NCBI RefSeq assembly: GCF_000769915.1
Contig: NZ_JRLV01000001.1
Span: 186,001 to 250,000 of the forward strand
DNA from: Flavobacterium beibuense F44-8
GTDB lineage: Bacteria; Bacteroidota; Bacteroidia; Flavobacteriales; Flavobacteriaceae
Direction: 5' to 3'
Length of the DNA: 64,000 bases
The translations under genes and the position numbers were made by a program. How positions within the stretch are numbered: the first letter of the stretch is position 1; the number at the start of each line of letters is the position of its first letter. The notes under the pieces were generated by a model that saw only the letters and a program-made list of their open reading frames with translations, searched no databases and had not been told where the DNA came from. Positions 52,747 through 62,357 of this stretch are shown piece by piece.

Positions 52747-55677
52747 ATGAATAGTAAAAATACTAAAGCAGGCCTGGACAAGGTGTGGACTAATAAATCG
52801 CTGGTACTCACATTTGTCATGCTTTTTCTTTCGGTTGCTGCATTTGCACAGGGTAAAAAGCAGGTATCGGGTACCATTAACGACAATACCGGTATGGGTA
52901 TGCCGGGGGTCTCGGTAATTGAGGTGGGTACAACAAATAGTGTAGCTACCGATATTGACGGAAAATTTGTTATTACAGCTACTGTGGGCAGTACGCTGGA
53001 AATCTCTTTTATAGGTTATGAAACACAAAGCGTAACCGTAGATGAAAATACATCAAACATTGAGCTTACTTTACAGGAAGGTACTTTAATACTTGATGCT
53101 GTAGAACTGGTTTCTGTAGGTTATGGTACCATGAGAAAACAGGATTTAACAGGAGCTATATCAACAGTAGGAGAAAAAGACCTTGTAAAAGGTAACGTTA
53201 CTTCTACCGAGCGTGTGCTGCAGGGTAAAGTTGCCGGTTTAGCAGTTGTTCAGGATACGGGTGATCCAAGTAGTGGTTCGTCACTTCGTTTAAGAGGTGG
53301 TACTTCGCTAACGGCAAGTAACAGTCCGCTTATCGTGGTAGACGGTGTGGCTGGTGTAGATATTAACGTTGTACAACCTTCAGATATTAAATCGATAGAT
53401 GTACTTAAAGATGCTTCGGCTACAGCCATTTATGGATCAAGAGGAGCTAACGGTGTTATTATCATTACAACAAAAAGCGGCAAAAAAGGACTTTCTGTAG
53501 TATATAACGGTTTTACCAGTGTTGGTAAAGCATCAAATAACTTAGACCTTCTTTCTGCAAACCAGTGGAGAGCTTATGTTCGTGATAATAACCTAATGGA
53601 CGCTGTTGATTATGGAGGAGATACGAACTGGCAAAAAGAAATTCAGCAAACTGCTTATTCACAAAACCACAGCCTTAGTATTAATTCGGGTTCTGAAGAT
53701 GGCGGGCTTCGTGCATCGCTTCAGTACTTTGATAACGAGGGTATCATTAAGCGTTCGGGAATGGAGCGTTTAAGCGGTAACATTAGTGTTTACCAGTATG
53801 CTTTAGACAAAGCTATTAAATTTGATATGGGCTTAATGGCCAATATTGACAAATGGCATCCCGTAGATTACAGAATTTTTGAGCGTTCGTTCAACCTTAA
53901 CCCTACAATTCCTGTTTATGATGAAAACGGTGATTTTACATCAGTAGGAGGAACATTATATGAAAACCCTGTTGAGATACTTACTAACCGTACAGCCGAT
54001 AGTAAAAGACACAGGTTATTAGGCTACTTTAAAACAGAAGTTAACCTGTTTAACGACTTTAAAGCAGTTGTGAATACTTCGTTAGAACACAATGCTCTTA
54101 ATGCCGATCAGTACAAACCATCGTATGCTGTACTTGAAGGCAGAACCGAAAACGGTTACGGACAAAAAACATATGGTGAGTACACTACAGCACAGATTGA
54201 AGCGTACCTTAACTATAATAAAATGTTTGGTAAGCACAGTGTAAACGGTATGCTGGGTTACTCTTACCTTGAAAATGTATACGAAGGTTTTGGAGCACAG
54301 CGTAGCGGTTTTGAAACAGATTTATTTGGTTACAATAATCTTGGAGCGGGTTACAACTACCGTTTAGGTGATGTTTACTCTTACAAAGGGAAATCAAACC
54401 TGGTTTCTTTCTTCGGTAGGGCAAACTATTCTTATGATGGTAAGTATATGGCAACAGCAACTGTAAGACGAGATGGTTCAAGCCGTTTTGGTGCAAACAA
54501 CAAATGGGGTGTATTCCCTTCTGCATCGGTAGCATGGAGAATCTCTGACGAGAACTTTATGGACTGGTCTAACGACTGGTTAGGAAACCTTAAAATAAGA
54601 GCAGGCTACGGTGTTACCGGTAACCAGGATGGTATTGGAGAGTACAAATCACTTTCAATACTTGGTGTAGGCCAGGATAGCTACTACAACCCAGCTACAG
54701 ATTCATGGAGCCTTGCTTATTCGCCAACACAAAACCCTAACCCTGATCTTAAATGGGAGGAAACTCAACAGCTTAACTTAGGTTTAGACTTTACTTTATT
54801 TAACAGAATATCAGGTTCGTTTGAGTACTACTCAAAAACAACTAAAGATTTATTATACACTTATCAGGTACCTCAGCCACCTTACTTAGTGGGTACTATG
54901 CTTGCAAACGTAGGTGAACTTTCTAACAAAGGGGTAGAACTTACATTAAGTGCAGATATTATTAATAACGATAAGTTTACATGGAGTGTAAACACCAACT
55001 TTTCTCATAACAAACAGATGATTGAAAAATTATCTAACCAAACGTATGATACAGATGTAATTTACAGTGGTTCACTTCACGGACTTTCGGGTATGTCTAA
55101 CCAGTTTTCTCAAATCATTGCCGAAGGTTATCCTGTAGGAACATTTTGGGGTAAAGAGTTTTTAGGTTTTGATGAGAACGGAGAGTTTATTTTAAGTGAG
55201 GAAGATAAAGCTATTGGTGATGTTCAGCCGGATCTTATTATGGGTCTTAGTATGAACTTTACTTACGATAACTTCGACTTTGGGTTTACCAGCTACGGTA
55301 TGTTTGGTCAGGAAGTGCTTAATGCAACAAACATGATGCTTTATACTCCAAACAGATTACCGGCATACAACGTTCCGGATGACTTTATCGGTTCGGGTAT
55401 CAACTCAGCGCCAACATTCTCAAGCTACTGGATAGAGAAAGCATCTTTCTTCAGGCTTCAAACGGTAACGCTTGGTTATACTTTTCCGTTTAAGGACAAC
55501 GGTTCTAAGCTTAGAATATATGTGTTAGGTGAAAACCTTGCAGTATTTACAAATTACGATGGTACAGACCCAGAGGTTAACCTTACAGGTCTTGATAATC
55601 CGGGTATGGACAGGTTTAATAACTTTCCAAGACCAAGAACTTTCTCTGTAGGTCTAAACTTCACCCTGTCTAAATAA
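52747..55677 (+). CDS. susC: SusC/RagA-type TonB-linked outer-membrane importer
   Basis: This 976-residue receptor has a signal peptide (about 1-36), a carboxypeptidase-regulatory-like domain (about 40-115), a plug with the SusC hallmarks LRLRGGTSLTASNSPLIVVDGV (in pieces) and IYGSRGANGVIIITTK, and a large barrel ending NFPRPRTFSVGLNFTLSK. With its SusD partner (the next gene) it imports oligosaccharides across the outer membrane. It is in the standard SusC-SusD order, 26 bases ahead of SusD, and is controlled with the rest of the PUL. The substrate is probably an alpha-glucan, inferred from the GH97 gene downstream. Confidence 0.96.
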   Translation: MNSKNTKAGLDKVWTNKSLVLTFVMLFLSVAAFAQGKKQVSGTINDNTGMGMPGVSVIEVGTTNSVATDIDGKFVITATVGSTLEISFIGYETQSVTVDENTSNIELTLQEGTLILDAVELVSVGYGTMRKQDLTGAISTVGEKDLVKGNVTSTERVLQGKVAGLAVVQDTGDPSSGSSLRLRGGTSLTASNSPLIVVDGVAGVDINVVQPSDIKSIDVLKDASATAIYGSRGANGVIIITTKSGKKGLSVVYNGFTSVGKASNNLDLLSANQWRAYVRDNNLMDAVDYGGDTNWQKEIQQTAYSQNHSLSINSGSEDGGLRASLQYFDNEGIIKRSGMERLSGNISVYQYALDKAIKFDMGLMANIDKWHPVDYRIFERSFNLNPTIPVYDENGDFTSVGGTLYENPVEILTNRTADSKRHRLLGYFKTEVNLFNDFKAVVNTSLEHNALNADQYKPSYAVLEGRTENGYGQKTYGEYTTAQIEAYLNYNKMFGKHSVNGMLGYSYLENVYEGFGAQRSGFETDLFGYNNLGAGYNYRLGDVYSYKGKSNLVSFFGRANYSYDGKYMATATVRRDGSSRFGANNKWGVFPSASVAWRISDENFMDWSNDWLGNLKIRAGYGVTGNQDGIGEYKSLSILGVGQDSYYNPATDSWSLAYSPTQNPNPDLKWEETQQLNLGLDFTLFNRISGSFEYYSKTTKDLLYTYQVPQPPYLVGTMLANVGELSNKGVELTLSADIINNDKFTWSVNTNFSHNKQMIEKLSNQTYDTDVIYSGSLHGLSGMSNQFSQIIAEGYPVGTFWGKEFLGFDENGEFILSEEDKAIGDVQPDLIMGLSMNFTYDNFDFGFTSYGMFGQEVLNATNMMLYTPNRLPAYNVPDDFIGSGINSAPTFSSYWIEKASFFRLQTVTLGYTFPFKDNGSKLRIYVLGENLAVFTNYDGTDPEVNLTGLDNPGMDRFNNFPRPRTFSVGLNFTLSK

Positions 55678-55702
55678 GTGATTTGATAATCCTAAAATTA
55701 AA

Positions 55703-57205
55703 ATGATGAAAACCAAAATAACAGCATTATTCTTAACGTCTCTTTTTGCACTGTCGTGTACAGATCTTGATGAAGATTTGTATGACAGAGTTAAAGACGA
55801 CAACTTTGGTAATACACCAAGTGAAGTGGAAGCTCTTGTGGGTGGGGCCTACTCATCCCTTAGAGGGTTTAGCGACGGAATCTCAAATTCATTTCCGGGT
55901 AGCGAATATGTATTCTTTTTAAACGCAGTAACTTCAGACGAGACTGTTATCCCTACAAGGGGTACCGACTGGTTTGATGGCGGGCAGTGGCAAAGGGCAC
56001 AAACCCATACATGGCTAGCTAGTGATGGTATGATACTTTCGGCATGGCGTTACTGTTATGCAGGTATTGCTAAAGTAAACTCTATTATTTACCAGATAGA
56101 CAAATCAGGACTTACCGATGAGGCTAAAGCTCCTATATATGCAGAACTTAGATCGGTTCGTGCTTATTACTACTACATGTTGTTAGACATGTTTGGTAAT
56201 GTGCCAATCGTAACAGATTTTGAAGATCAGGGATTACCATCTAACTCAACACGTCAGGAAGTATATGACTTCGTGGAAACCGAGTTACTGGAGTCGTTAC
56301 CTTACCTGAAATCAGAAATTGTATATTCTAAGTTTACTAAAAATGTAGCTTATGCTTTATTGGCAAGATTATACCTTAATTCAGAGGCGTTTATTGGTCA
56401 GGCCCGTTGGCAGGATTGCATCGATATGTGTCAAAATGTATCGGGCTATTCACTAACGGTAGATTACTTTGCCAACTTCGCCACAGAGAACCAAACATCA
56501 GGAGAGATAATCCTTTCTATACCTTACGATAATGCAGCAGGCACAGTAGGTAACTATATGTCTTCAATGAGTTGTCATTATCTTCACAGGTTTACTATTT
56601 CGCCAACAGGAGATTATCCTTGGAGTGCTAATGGTATGGCTGCAGAGCCGGGTGTTTTCTCGAGCTTTGAAGAAGGCGATGTGAGAAGAAATGCAATGGT
56701 GGAAGGTGAGCAAATTAATCTTGCAACAGGTTCGGTTATTATTATGGATAGTGGTGAACCGCTTATCTATACCGAAGAGATTCCTGACTTTACCAATTCT
56801 GCACAAAATGTAGGGGTGCGTTTAGGAAAATATGAAATGAAACCGGGAGAACAATGGGAAAGAGATCACGATCTTGTTGTTATCCGTTATGCTGAAATAC
56901 TTATGATGCAGGCAGAGTGTTATGTTCGTTTAGGTTCGCCTGGGCAGGCACTTCCGTTTGTGGAGCAGGTAAGGTCGCGTGCAGGGCTTGAAACTCCCGA
57001 TGCAATAGATTTAGACTTCATTGATCAGGAACTTCGCAGGGAATTCCTATTTGAGGGAAGAAGAAGGACAGATAATATCAGGTTTGGTACATTCTTCCAG
57101 CCTGGCTGGGAATTAGGTACAACAGAACCTTTCAGAGCCATCTTCCCTATACCGGAAACCGTATTGTCTACCAATACGAATTTACAACAAAACCCGGGTT
57201 ATTAA
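55703..57205 (+). CDS. susD: SusD/RagB-type surface glycan-binding lipoprotein
   Basis: This 500-residue lipoprotein has a signal ending FALSCTDLDEDLYD (Cys about 19), TPR-like helices typical of SusD (VRAYYYYMLLDMFGNVPIVT, AYALLARLYLNSEAF), and the C-terminal RagB/SusD block RREFLFEGRRRTDNIRFG. It sits on the SusC barrel as a lid and captures glycan. The preceding SusC and the following hairpin and hydrolase genes show the PUL order. It is the usual length. The Trp-rich region about residues 80-120 may contribute to binding. Confidence 0.96.
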   Translation: MMKTKITALFLTSLFALSCTDLDEDLYDRVKDDNFGNTPSEVEALVGGAYSSLRGFSDGISNSFPGSEYVFFLNAVTSDETVIPTRGTDWFDGGQWQRAQTHTWLASDGMILSAWRYCYAGIAKVNSIIYQIDKSGLTDEAKAPIYAELRSVRAYYYYMLLDMFGNVPIVTDFEDQGLPSNSTRQEVYDFVETELLESLPYLKSEIVYSKFTKNVAYALLARLYLNSEAFIGQARWQDCIDMCQNVSGYSLTVDYFANFATENQTSGEIILSIPYDNAAGTVGNYMSSMSCHYLHRFTISPTGDYPWSANGMAAEPGVFSSFEEGDVRRNAMVEGEQINLATGSVIIMDSGEPLIYTEEIPDFTNSAQNVGVRLGKYEMKPGEQWERDHDLVVIRYAEILMMQAECYVRLGSPGQALPFVEQVRSRAGLETPDAIDLDFIDQELRREFLFEGRRRTDNIRFGTFFQPGWELGTTEPFRAIFPIPETVLSTNTNLQQNPGY

Positions 57206-57218
57206 GAAGTTAGTAGTA

Positions 57219-57262
57219 GTGCCGGTCTTCCATGTTAGGGTTAGTTCATGGCAGGCCGGCAT
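57219..57262 (+). promoter_or_regulatory. Intra-operon hairpin between susD and the GH71/99-like gene
   Basis: A two-part stem: TGCCGG pairs with CCGGCA (57220-57225 with 57256-57261) and CCATG (57230-57234) with CATGG (57247-57251), around a 12-base loop. It is followed by mixed T-rich sequence, not a clean U tract. It may protect susCD mRNA or reduce downstream transcription. Confidence 0.5.
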
Positions 57263-57296
57263 GTTTTACTTTACTGAAGCTTATATTTTTTAAATA

Positions 57297-58550
57297 ATGA
57301 ACAGATATTTTACACTATTATTAAGCGGTGTTATTGCTATAGCCATAAGCTGTAACAGCTGTAGTAAGGACGATAGCGGTACTGAAAATGTTGGGGTAAG
57401 TCAGGAGGAAACATTTGATCCTGTTGCTGTTACCAAAACAAACAGCACCAAAATCTATATGCATTACATGCCGTGGTTTGAAACTAAAGAAAGCAGTGGG
57501 AACAACCAGTGGGGCTACCACTGGACCATGACAAATAAAAATCCTGATAACGTTAATGCTAACGGGCAAAGAGAAATTGCTTCACATTATTACCCTTTAA
57601 TAGGGCCATATCATTCGGGAGATCGTGATGTTATTGAGAACCATTTACTGCTGATGAAGTATTCAGGAGTAGATGGTATTTTAATTGACTGGTACGGAAC
57701 CTACGATATTAATGACTTTAAGGCTTTAAAGGAAAACTCAGAGCAGTTAATTGATATGCTGGATGAGGTAGGATTAAAATTTGCCATAGTATATGAAGAC
57801 AGGTTTTTAAATGATATTGTACAGGCAGGGCTGGCCCCTACAGTTACCGGTGCAGCAAAAACCGATTTAGGTTATATGCAAAGCAATTACTTTAATACTG
57901 ATGAGTATATCAAAGTAAACAACAAACCACTGTTGCTAAACTTCGGGCCTATTGTGATGCAGACTCCGGAGGAATGGACAGCCGCTTTTAGTAATCTTAG
58001 TACCAAACCAACTTTCCTTACTTTATGGAATGAATCAAACGAGGCAGGTGAAAATGCTTCGGGCGAATACTCTTGGGTTTATGAGAATAATGCCAATCTT
58101 AATAATTTCTATGTAAATAATCTGCCTAATCTTGATGTGGCAATGGGTAGCGCTTATCCGGGCTTTCATGATTACTATGCCGAAGGCGGTACATCTACCG
58201 TTATTGGCTGGACAATAGATCATAACAACGGAGCAACGCTCGACGAAACTCTTAGTATGGCACAAAATGCTAACCTTGATTACCTGCAACTGGTAACCTG
58301 GAACGACTTTGGCGAAGGTACCATGTTTGAGCCTACAGCAGAGTTTGGTTACAGCTACATACAAAAAGTAAAAACATTTGCCGGAGTGCAAAACACCGGA
58401 GATGTATTTAATGAGATAAGTAAACTTTACGACTTAAGAAAAGAGTATAAAGGCAATCCTGATATTCAGAAAAAGCTTGATAAGGCATTCAATTATTTTG
58501 TTTCAATGCAAGCAGATAAAGCGATAGAGCTACTAAACGAAATTCAATAA
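57297..58550 (+). CDS. GH71/GH99-like glycoside hydrolase lipoprotein
   Basis: This 417-residue lipoprotein has the signal ending AISCNSCSKDD. The catalytic region resembles the GH71/GH99-like group: IYMHYMPWFE, IASHYYPLIGPYHSGDRDVI, GVDGILIDWYGTYDIND, the LTLWNESNEAGENASGEYSW segment and LVTWNDFGEGTMFEPT, the last two holding the likely acidic residues. GH71 enzymes cut alpha-1,3-glucan and GH99 cut alpha-mannosides, so the substrate is uncertain. A C-terminal helical tail (about 350-417) follows. It is encoded within the SusC/SusD/GH97 operon, which makes a glucan more likely here. Confidence 0.82.
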   Translation: MNRYFTLLLSGVIAIAISCNSCSKDDSGTENVGVSQEETFDPVAVTKTNSTKIYMHYMPWFETKESSGNNQWGYHWTMTNKNPDNVNANGQREIASHYYPLIGPYHSGDRDVIENHLLLMKYSGVDGILIDWYGTYDINDFKALKENSEQLIDMLDEVGLKFAIVYEDRFLNDIVQAGLAPTVTGAAKTDLGYMQSNYFNTDEYIKVNNKPLLLNFGPIVMQTPEEWTAAFSNLSTKPTFLTLWNESNEAGENASGEYSWVYENNANLNNFYVNNLPNLDVAMGSAYPGFHDYYAEGGTSTVIGWTIDHNNGATLDETLSMAQNANLDYLQLVTWNDFGEGTMFEPTAEFGYSYIQKVKTFAGVQNTGDVFNEISKLYDLRKEYKGNPDIQKKLDKAFNYFVSMQADKAIELLNEIQ

Positions 58551-58571
58551 CAATTGTAATTAATGCAAATA

Positions 58572-60593
58572 ATGAAAAATAAATTATTCAGGTTGTGCCT
58601 TACGGCTTTTGCTTCGGTAATGGTATTATCATGTGGTACCGAAGAGAAAGTATATACAATATCTTCTCCGGGAAATACAAACGAACTGGTATTTAAACTA
58701 ACAGAAAAGGGAGAGCCACAATATAGTTTTTCCTCAAACGGAAAAACGGTTATAGAGCCTTCGTTAATGGGGTTTGAATTTCAGGAGGCCAATAAAATGA
58801 CTGATGGTTTTGAGGTGGTAAACACCGAAGAGAAATCGGTTGATGAAAACTGGGATCAACCTTGGGGAGAGTTTAAAACTGTAAGGGATAACCACAAAGA
58901 ATTAGTAGTTCACTTAAAGGAATCTAAAGGTGATGGTCGTTTAATGGATATCATTTTCAGGGTATTTGACGACGGACTGGGTTTTAGATACTACTTCCCG
59001 GAACAGCCTAATATGGGTGAGGTTAAAATAGCCGATGAGGTTACACAATTTACATTCCCTTTTGATAATGATGTATGGTGGATACCTGTGCATAGTGAGA
59101 ATAGCTACTATGAAAGCTTTTACCGCAAAACACCAATAAGTAAAACCGATACCATAAATACTCCGGCGACTTTTGAAACAAAAGATAGTCTGTTTGTTGC
59201 TATACATGAAGCAAACTTAACCGACTTTGCCTCCATGACACTGCTTAAAACTAATGGGAATAGTTATAAAAGTGATTTAGTGCCATGGGCAGATGGTGTT
59301 AAGGTATATGCAAAAACACCTTTCCAAACGCCTTGGAGAACTGTTATGGTAGGAATAAAAGCAGGAGATCTTGCCATGTCTACATTAACGTTAAACCTTA
59401 ACGAACCATGTAAGATTGAAGATACATCGTGGATTACCCCAATGAAATATGTGGGTATATGGTGGGGTATGCACCTTGATAAATACACCTGGGGACAGGG
59501 AGAAATACATGGTGCTACTACCGAGAATACCAAAAAGTACATTGACTTTGCTGCTGCAAATGGTTTTGATGGTGTTTTGGTGGAAGGATGGAATGAAGGA
59601 TGGGACGGCGACTGGACTGCCGATGGTACTGCCTTTAGCTTTGTAAAGCCTTATCCTGATTTTGATTTGGAAGAAATAACAAGATATGCTGCTGCAAAAA
59701 ATGTACGTCTTATAGGGCATCATGAAACTGCAGGTGCAGCAAGTCACTATGAAAGCCAGCTGGAAGATGCATACAGCCTTTACAATAAGGTTGGTGTTAA
59801 TTCGGTAAAAACAGGATATGTAAACAAGTATCTTGATAAAAAAGAATGGCATGACAGTCAGTTTGGTGTGCGTCACTACAGAAAAGTGATAGAAACAGCT
59901 GCGAAACATCATATCATGATTGATAACCACGAACCGGTAAAAGGAACCGGGCTTTGGCGTACGTATCCTAACCTGATGGCTCAGGAAGGAGCAAGAGGAC
60001 AGGAGTACAATGCATGGTCGGCAGACGGAGGTAATACTCCCGAGCATACTACCATTATGCCGTTTACAAGAATGCTTGCAGGTCCGTTTGACTTTACTCC
60101 GGGTAACTTTAACTTTGATTACGAAACGCCAAACAAAGCGATGGTTCAAACTACGGTTGCAAAGCAGCTTGCTTTGTATGTGGTACTATTCAGCCCGCTA
60201 CAAATGGCTTCCGATTTACCTGAAAATTATAAGGGTAGGGCAGAGTTCCAGTTTATTAAAGATGTTCCGTGCAATTGGGAAGAGAGTAAAGTACTAGATT
60301 CCAAAATTGGGGAATATGTAACTATTGCCCGTAAGGATCGCAATAGTGAAGAATGGTTTTTAGGTTCTATAACTAACAGTGATGCACGTAAAATAGCCGT
60401 TCCGTTAAACTTCCTGAAACAGGGAGTGCCTTATAAGGCAGAAATATACAGGGATGGTGAAGGTGCTGATTATAAAGAAAACCCTTATCCGGTAAGTATA
60501 GATGTAATGACGGTTAACAGTACTTCTGTTCTTGACCTGAATTTAGCTCCGGGTGGAGGTACGGCTGTTCGATTCATACCAATCACCAATTAG
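58572..60593 (+). CDS. GH97 alpha-glucosidase (SusB type)
   Basis: This 673-residue protein has a lipoprotein signal ending VMVLSCGTEEK, an N-terminal beta-sandwich (about 25-285), a (beta/alpha)8 barrel (about 290-560) and a C-terminal sandwich. Catalytic residues match SusB as I remember it: Glu385 in HHETAG, Glu454 in NHEPVKGTG and Glu478 in EGARGQEY. Their spacing (69 and 24 residues) equals that of SusB Glu439, Glu508 and Glu532, so this is the inverting form that cuts alpha-glucosidic bonds. ATG 58572 is chosen because of the signal peptide; 58563 is possible. It is the last gene of the PUL. Confidence 0.95.
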   Translation: MKNKLFRLCLTAFASVMVLSCGTEEKVYTISSPGNTNELVFKLTEKGEPQYSFSSNGKTVIEPSLMGFEFQEANKMTDGFEVVNTEEKSVDENWDQPWGEFKTVRDNHKELVVHLKESKGDGRLMDIIFRVFDDGLGFRYYFPEQPNMGEVKIADEVTQFTFPFDNDVWWIPVHSENSYYESFYRKTPISKTDTINTPATFETKDSLFVAIHEANLTDFASMTLLKTNGNSYKSDLVPWADGVKVYAKTPFQTPWRTVMVGIKAGDLAMSTLTLNLNEPCKIEDTSWITPMKYVGIWWGMHLDKYTWGQGEIHGATTENTKKYIDFAAANGFDGVLVEGWNEGWDGDWTADGTAFSFVKPYPDFDLEEITRYAAAKNVRLIGHHETAGAASHYESQLEDAYSLYNKVGVNSVKTGYVNKYLDKKEWHDSQFGVRHYRKVIETAAKHHIMIDNHEPVKGTGLWRTYPNLMAQEGARGQEYNAWSADGGNTPEHTTIMPFTRMLAGPFDFTPGNFNFDYETPNKAMVQTTVAKQLALYVVLFSPLQMASDLPENYKGRAEFQFIKDVPCNWEESKVLDSKIGEYVTIARKDRNSEEWFLGSITNSDARKIAVPLNFLKQGVPYKAEIYRDGEGADYKENPYPVSIDVMTVNSTSVLDLNLAPGGGTAVRFIPITN

Positions 60594-60621
60594 AGAATTG
60601 CATTTGTGATTTTGTTTAAGG

Positions 60622-60650
60622 AAAACGGGGCTATAAGCCCCGTTTTTTTT
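60622..60650. terminator. Terminator at the end of the PUL
   Basis: A perfect stem AAAACGGGGCT / AGCCCCGTTTT with loop ATA and a T8 run, also reaching the convergent nucleosidase stop codon. It could serve both strands. Confidence 0.9.
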
Positions 60651-61255
60651 TATTCTGTAATGATATTGTTTAGTGTAAGCTTTAGTGCTTTGGCAGCATT
60701 TTTTACCATTTCGGGCCAGTCAACCGCAGCGGTGTCATCGGCTCCGTCTGAAATGTATTTCAGACATAAAAACGGAATGTTTTCCTGTTTGGCTATAAGT
60801 GCTAACGGGTAGGCTTCCATGTCTATTACATTGTAATCTTCGGTGTTATGATTCATTACAAAACTGTCTCCGGTGCCACATATCCCGTGAGGTAAGGTTT
60901 CTATTTTAATACCATATTCCAATACAGGTAAATGTACAGAGAAAGGCGTTTGGTACTTTTCAAAACCCAGTGCGGTTACATCCATGTCACGCTGTACAAA
61001 ATTAGTGCAACAAACTACATCGCCTCTTTTATGTAAAGTGCTCCCTGCTGAACCCAAGTTTATTATGATTGAAGGCTTGCTGTCGTGTATGCTCTTCATT
61101 AGGTTATACATAGCGTTTAGTTTACCTATGCCTACAAAAAGGGTGTTTACATCTTTAAACTCATGTGTAGCTTCTGATTCCAAAGCAAAAACATATAAAG
61201 GCTTTTGCAGTAACTCTGATGTAGAGGGTAATGTATTGTGGGTAGTAACAGACAT
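60650..61255 (-). CDS. Nucleoside phosphorylase/MTA-SAH nucleosidase-like protein
   Basis: This 201-residue cytoplasmic protein has the nucleoside phosphorylase-I fold: TLFVGIGKLNAMYNLM, IINLGSAGSTLHKRGDVV, FVQRDMDVTALGFEKYQ, ICGTGDSFVMN, the purine-binding DMEAYPLALIAKQENIPFLC, and the catalytic-type SDGADDTA. It resembles 5'-methylthioadenosine/S-adenosylhomocysteine nucleosidases, which free adenine from methyl-donor by-products, but the specificity is not sure. ATG 61255 is chosen over a TTG at 61276, because a -7 box (61274-61281) overlaps it. It converges with the PUL. Confidence 0.9.
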   Translation of the reverse strand: MSVTTHNTLPSTSELLQKPLYVFALESEATHEFKDVNTLFVGIGKLNAMYNLMKSIHDSKPSIIINLGSAGSTLHKRGDVVCCTNFVQRDMDVTALGFEKYQTPFSVHLPVLEYGIKIETLPHGICGTGDSFVMNHNTEDYNVIDMEAYPLALIAKQENIPFLCLKYISDGADDTAAVDWPEMVKNAAKALKLTLNNIITE

Positions 61256-61273
61256 GATTCTTGATAATTTCTG

Positions 61274-61281
61274 CAAATTTA
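61274..61281 (-). promoter_or_regulatory. -7 promoter element of the nucleosidase gene
   Basis: TAAATTTG on the minus strand, 19 bases before ATG 61255. Confidence 0.55.
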
Positions 61282-61313
61282 GCTTAAATATTCAAAACCA
61301 TAGTTATGTAAGG

Positions 61314-62250
61314 TTAGGGTAACATTTCTCCTTTAGGTTTAAACAATGATGCAAACTGATGGCAAACCGGCAATAATACAATAGCGATAATTAAATTGAA
61401 TATTAAATGTGCCAGTGCTGCCTGATAAGTAATGCTTTATGATATGCTTAATATGAGGTTTTCAAACAGTTTGTAAAACGGTAAATATATCACTACGCCT
61501 ATAGCATTAAAGGCAAGGTTAGCCAATGCCGTTTGTTTGGCTACTTTACCAAGTTTTAACGATGCTATAAAGGCTGTGGTGGTTGTACCTATGTTAGAAC
61601 CTACAATGATACCTATAGCGCTATCGAGTCCTAAAATATTCTGAGAACATAATATTATAGTTAAACCAACGGTAACCGAACTTGACTGGCAAATAGCTGT
61701 AATAACAATACCGTACAATATTCCTATGAACGGATTTGAAGCGTAGCCAAGGAAGTCTATCAAATCAGGACTGTCTTTAATAGGGGTGAGATTCATGCTA
61801 ATCAGCTCAAGACTAAAAAGTATAAGTCCCATGTAAAATACGGGTTTGGAATACAGTTTTATCCTTTCGGGGAAATACCCCATTACAAAACCTAAGGCAA
61901 GCAGTATAATGCCCAGTGCTTCCATTTGGAAGGAAACCAGCCATGCTGTAACTGTTGTACCTAAGTTACTCCCTAAAAGTATAGGCAAGGAACTCTAAAA
62001 CAGTAATACCCCCGAGTCTACAAACGAAACCACTATGGAAATTACTGCACTACTGGACTGTATGAGTGGTGCCTACAAACCCCAGTAAAAAAGCTTTTAT
62101 TTTGGAGTGTGACAGGGTTGTAAGCAGTGATTTTATCTTTGAGTTGGCTTCACTTTTTAAAGTGTCTGAAAAGCCTTCAAGACTATGAGTAAATAACCCG
62201 ATTGCAGCAATAACCGATATAAGGATTTTCAGCCAGTTTAGTTCTTCCAT
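61314..62250 (-). pseudogene. Na/phosphate cotransporter, decayed by three lesions
   Basis: Fragments of one Na/Pi cotransporter (NptA/PNaS type) lie in order on the minus strand. The start MEELNWLKILISVIAAIGLF runs to GFVGTT, then loses frame near 62069. The next frame continues LIQSSSAVISIVVSFVDSG and meets an in-frame TAG (61995-61997). After that, LPILLGSNLGTTVTAWLVSF, QSSSVTVGLTIIL and VGSNIGTTTTAFIASLKLG run to NLILSIS, where an in-frame TAA (61437-61439) precedes SITYQAALAHLIFNLI and a final stop at 61314. The QSSS and G(S/A)N(L/I)GTT repeats are the family's transport core. It cannot be translated in one piece; a sequencing error would explain one lesion, not three. Confidence 0.85.
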
Positions 62251-62311
62251 GTTGGTATTGGTTGGTTAACAGGAGTGATGTATTTAAAGATAGAAAATTT
62301 TTATAAACAAA

Positions 62312-62332
62312 AAGCCGGACGTTCGTCCGGCT
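62312..62332 (-). terminator. Terminator of the second SDR gene
   Basis: A perfect stem AGCCGGAC / GTCCGGCT with loop GTTC, 26 bases beyond the stop, followed by T residues on the minus strand. Confidence 0.85.
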
Positions 62333-62357
62333 CATTCTAAAATAAAGAAATTATGTT

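Noticed and set aside
59391..60149. Long open frame on the minus strand inside the GH97 gene
   Set aside because: It lies wholly within a clearly identified gene and has no recognisable domain or promoter; its Cys/His/Ser-rich composition is that of an antisense frame.
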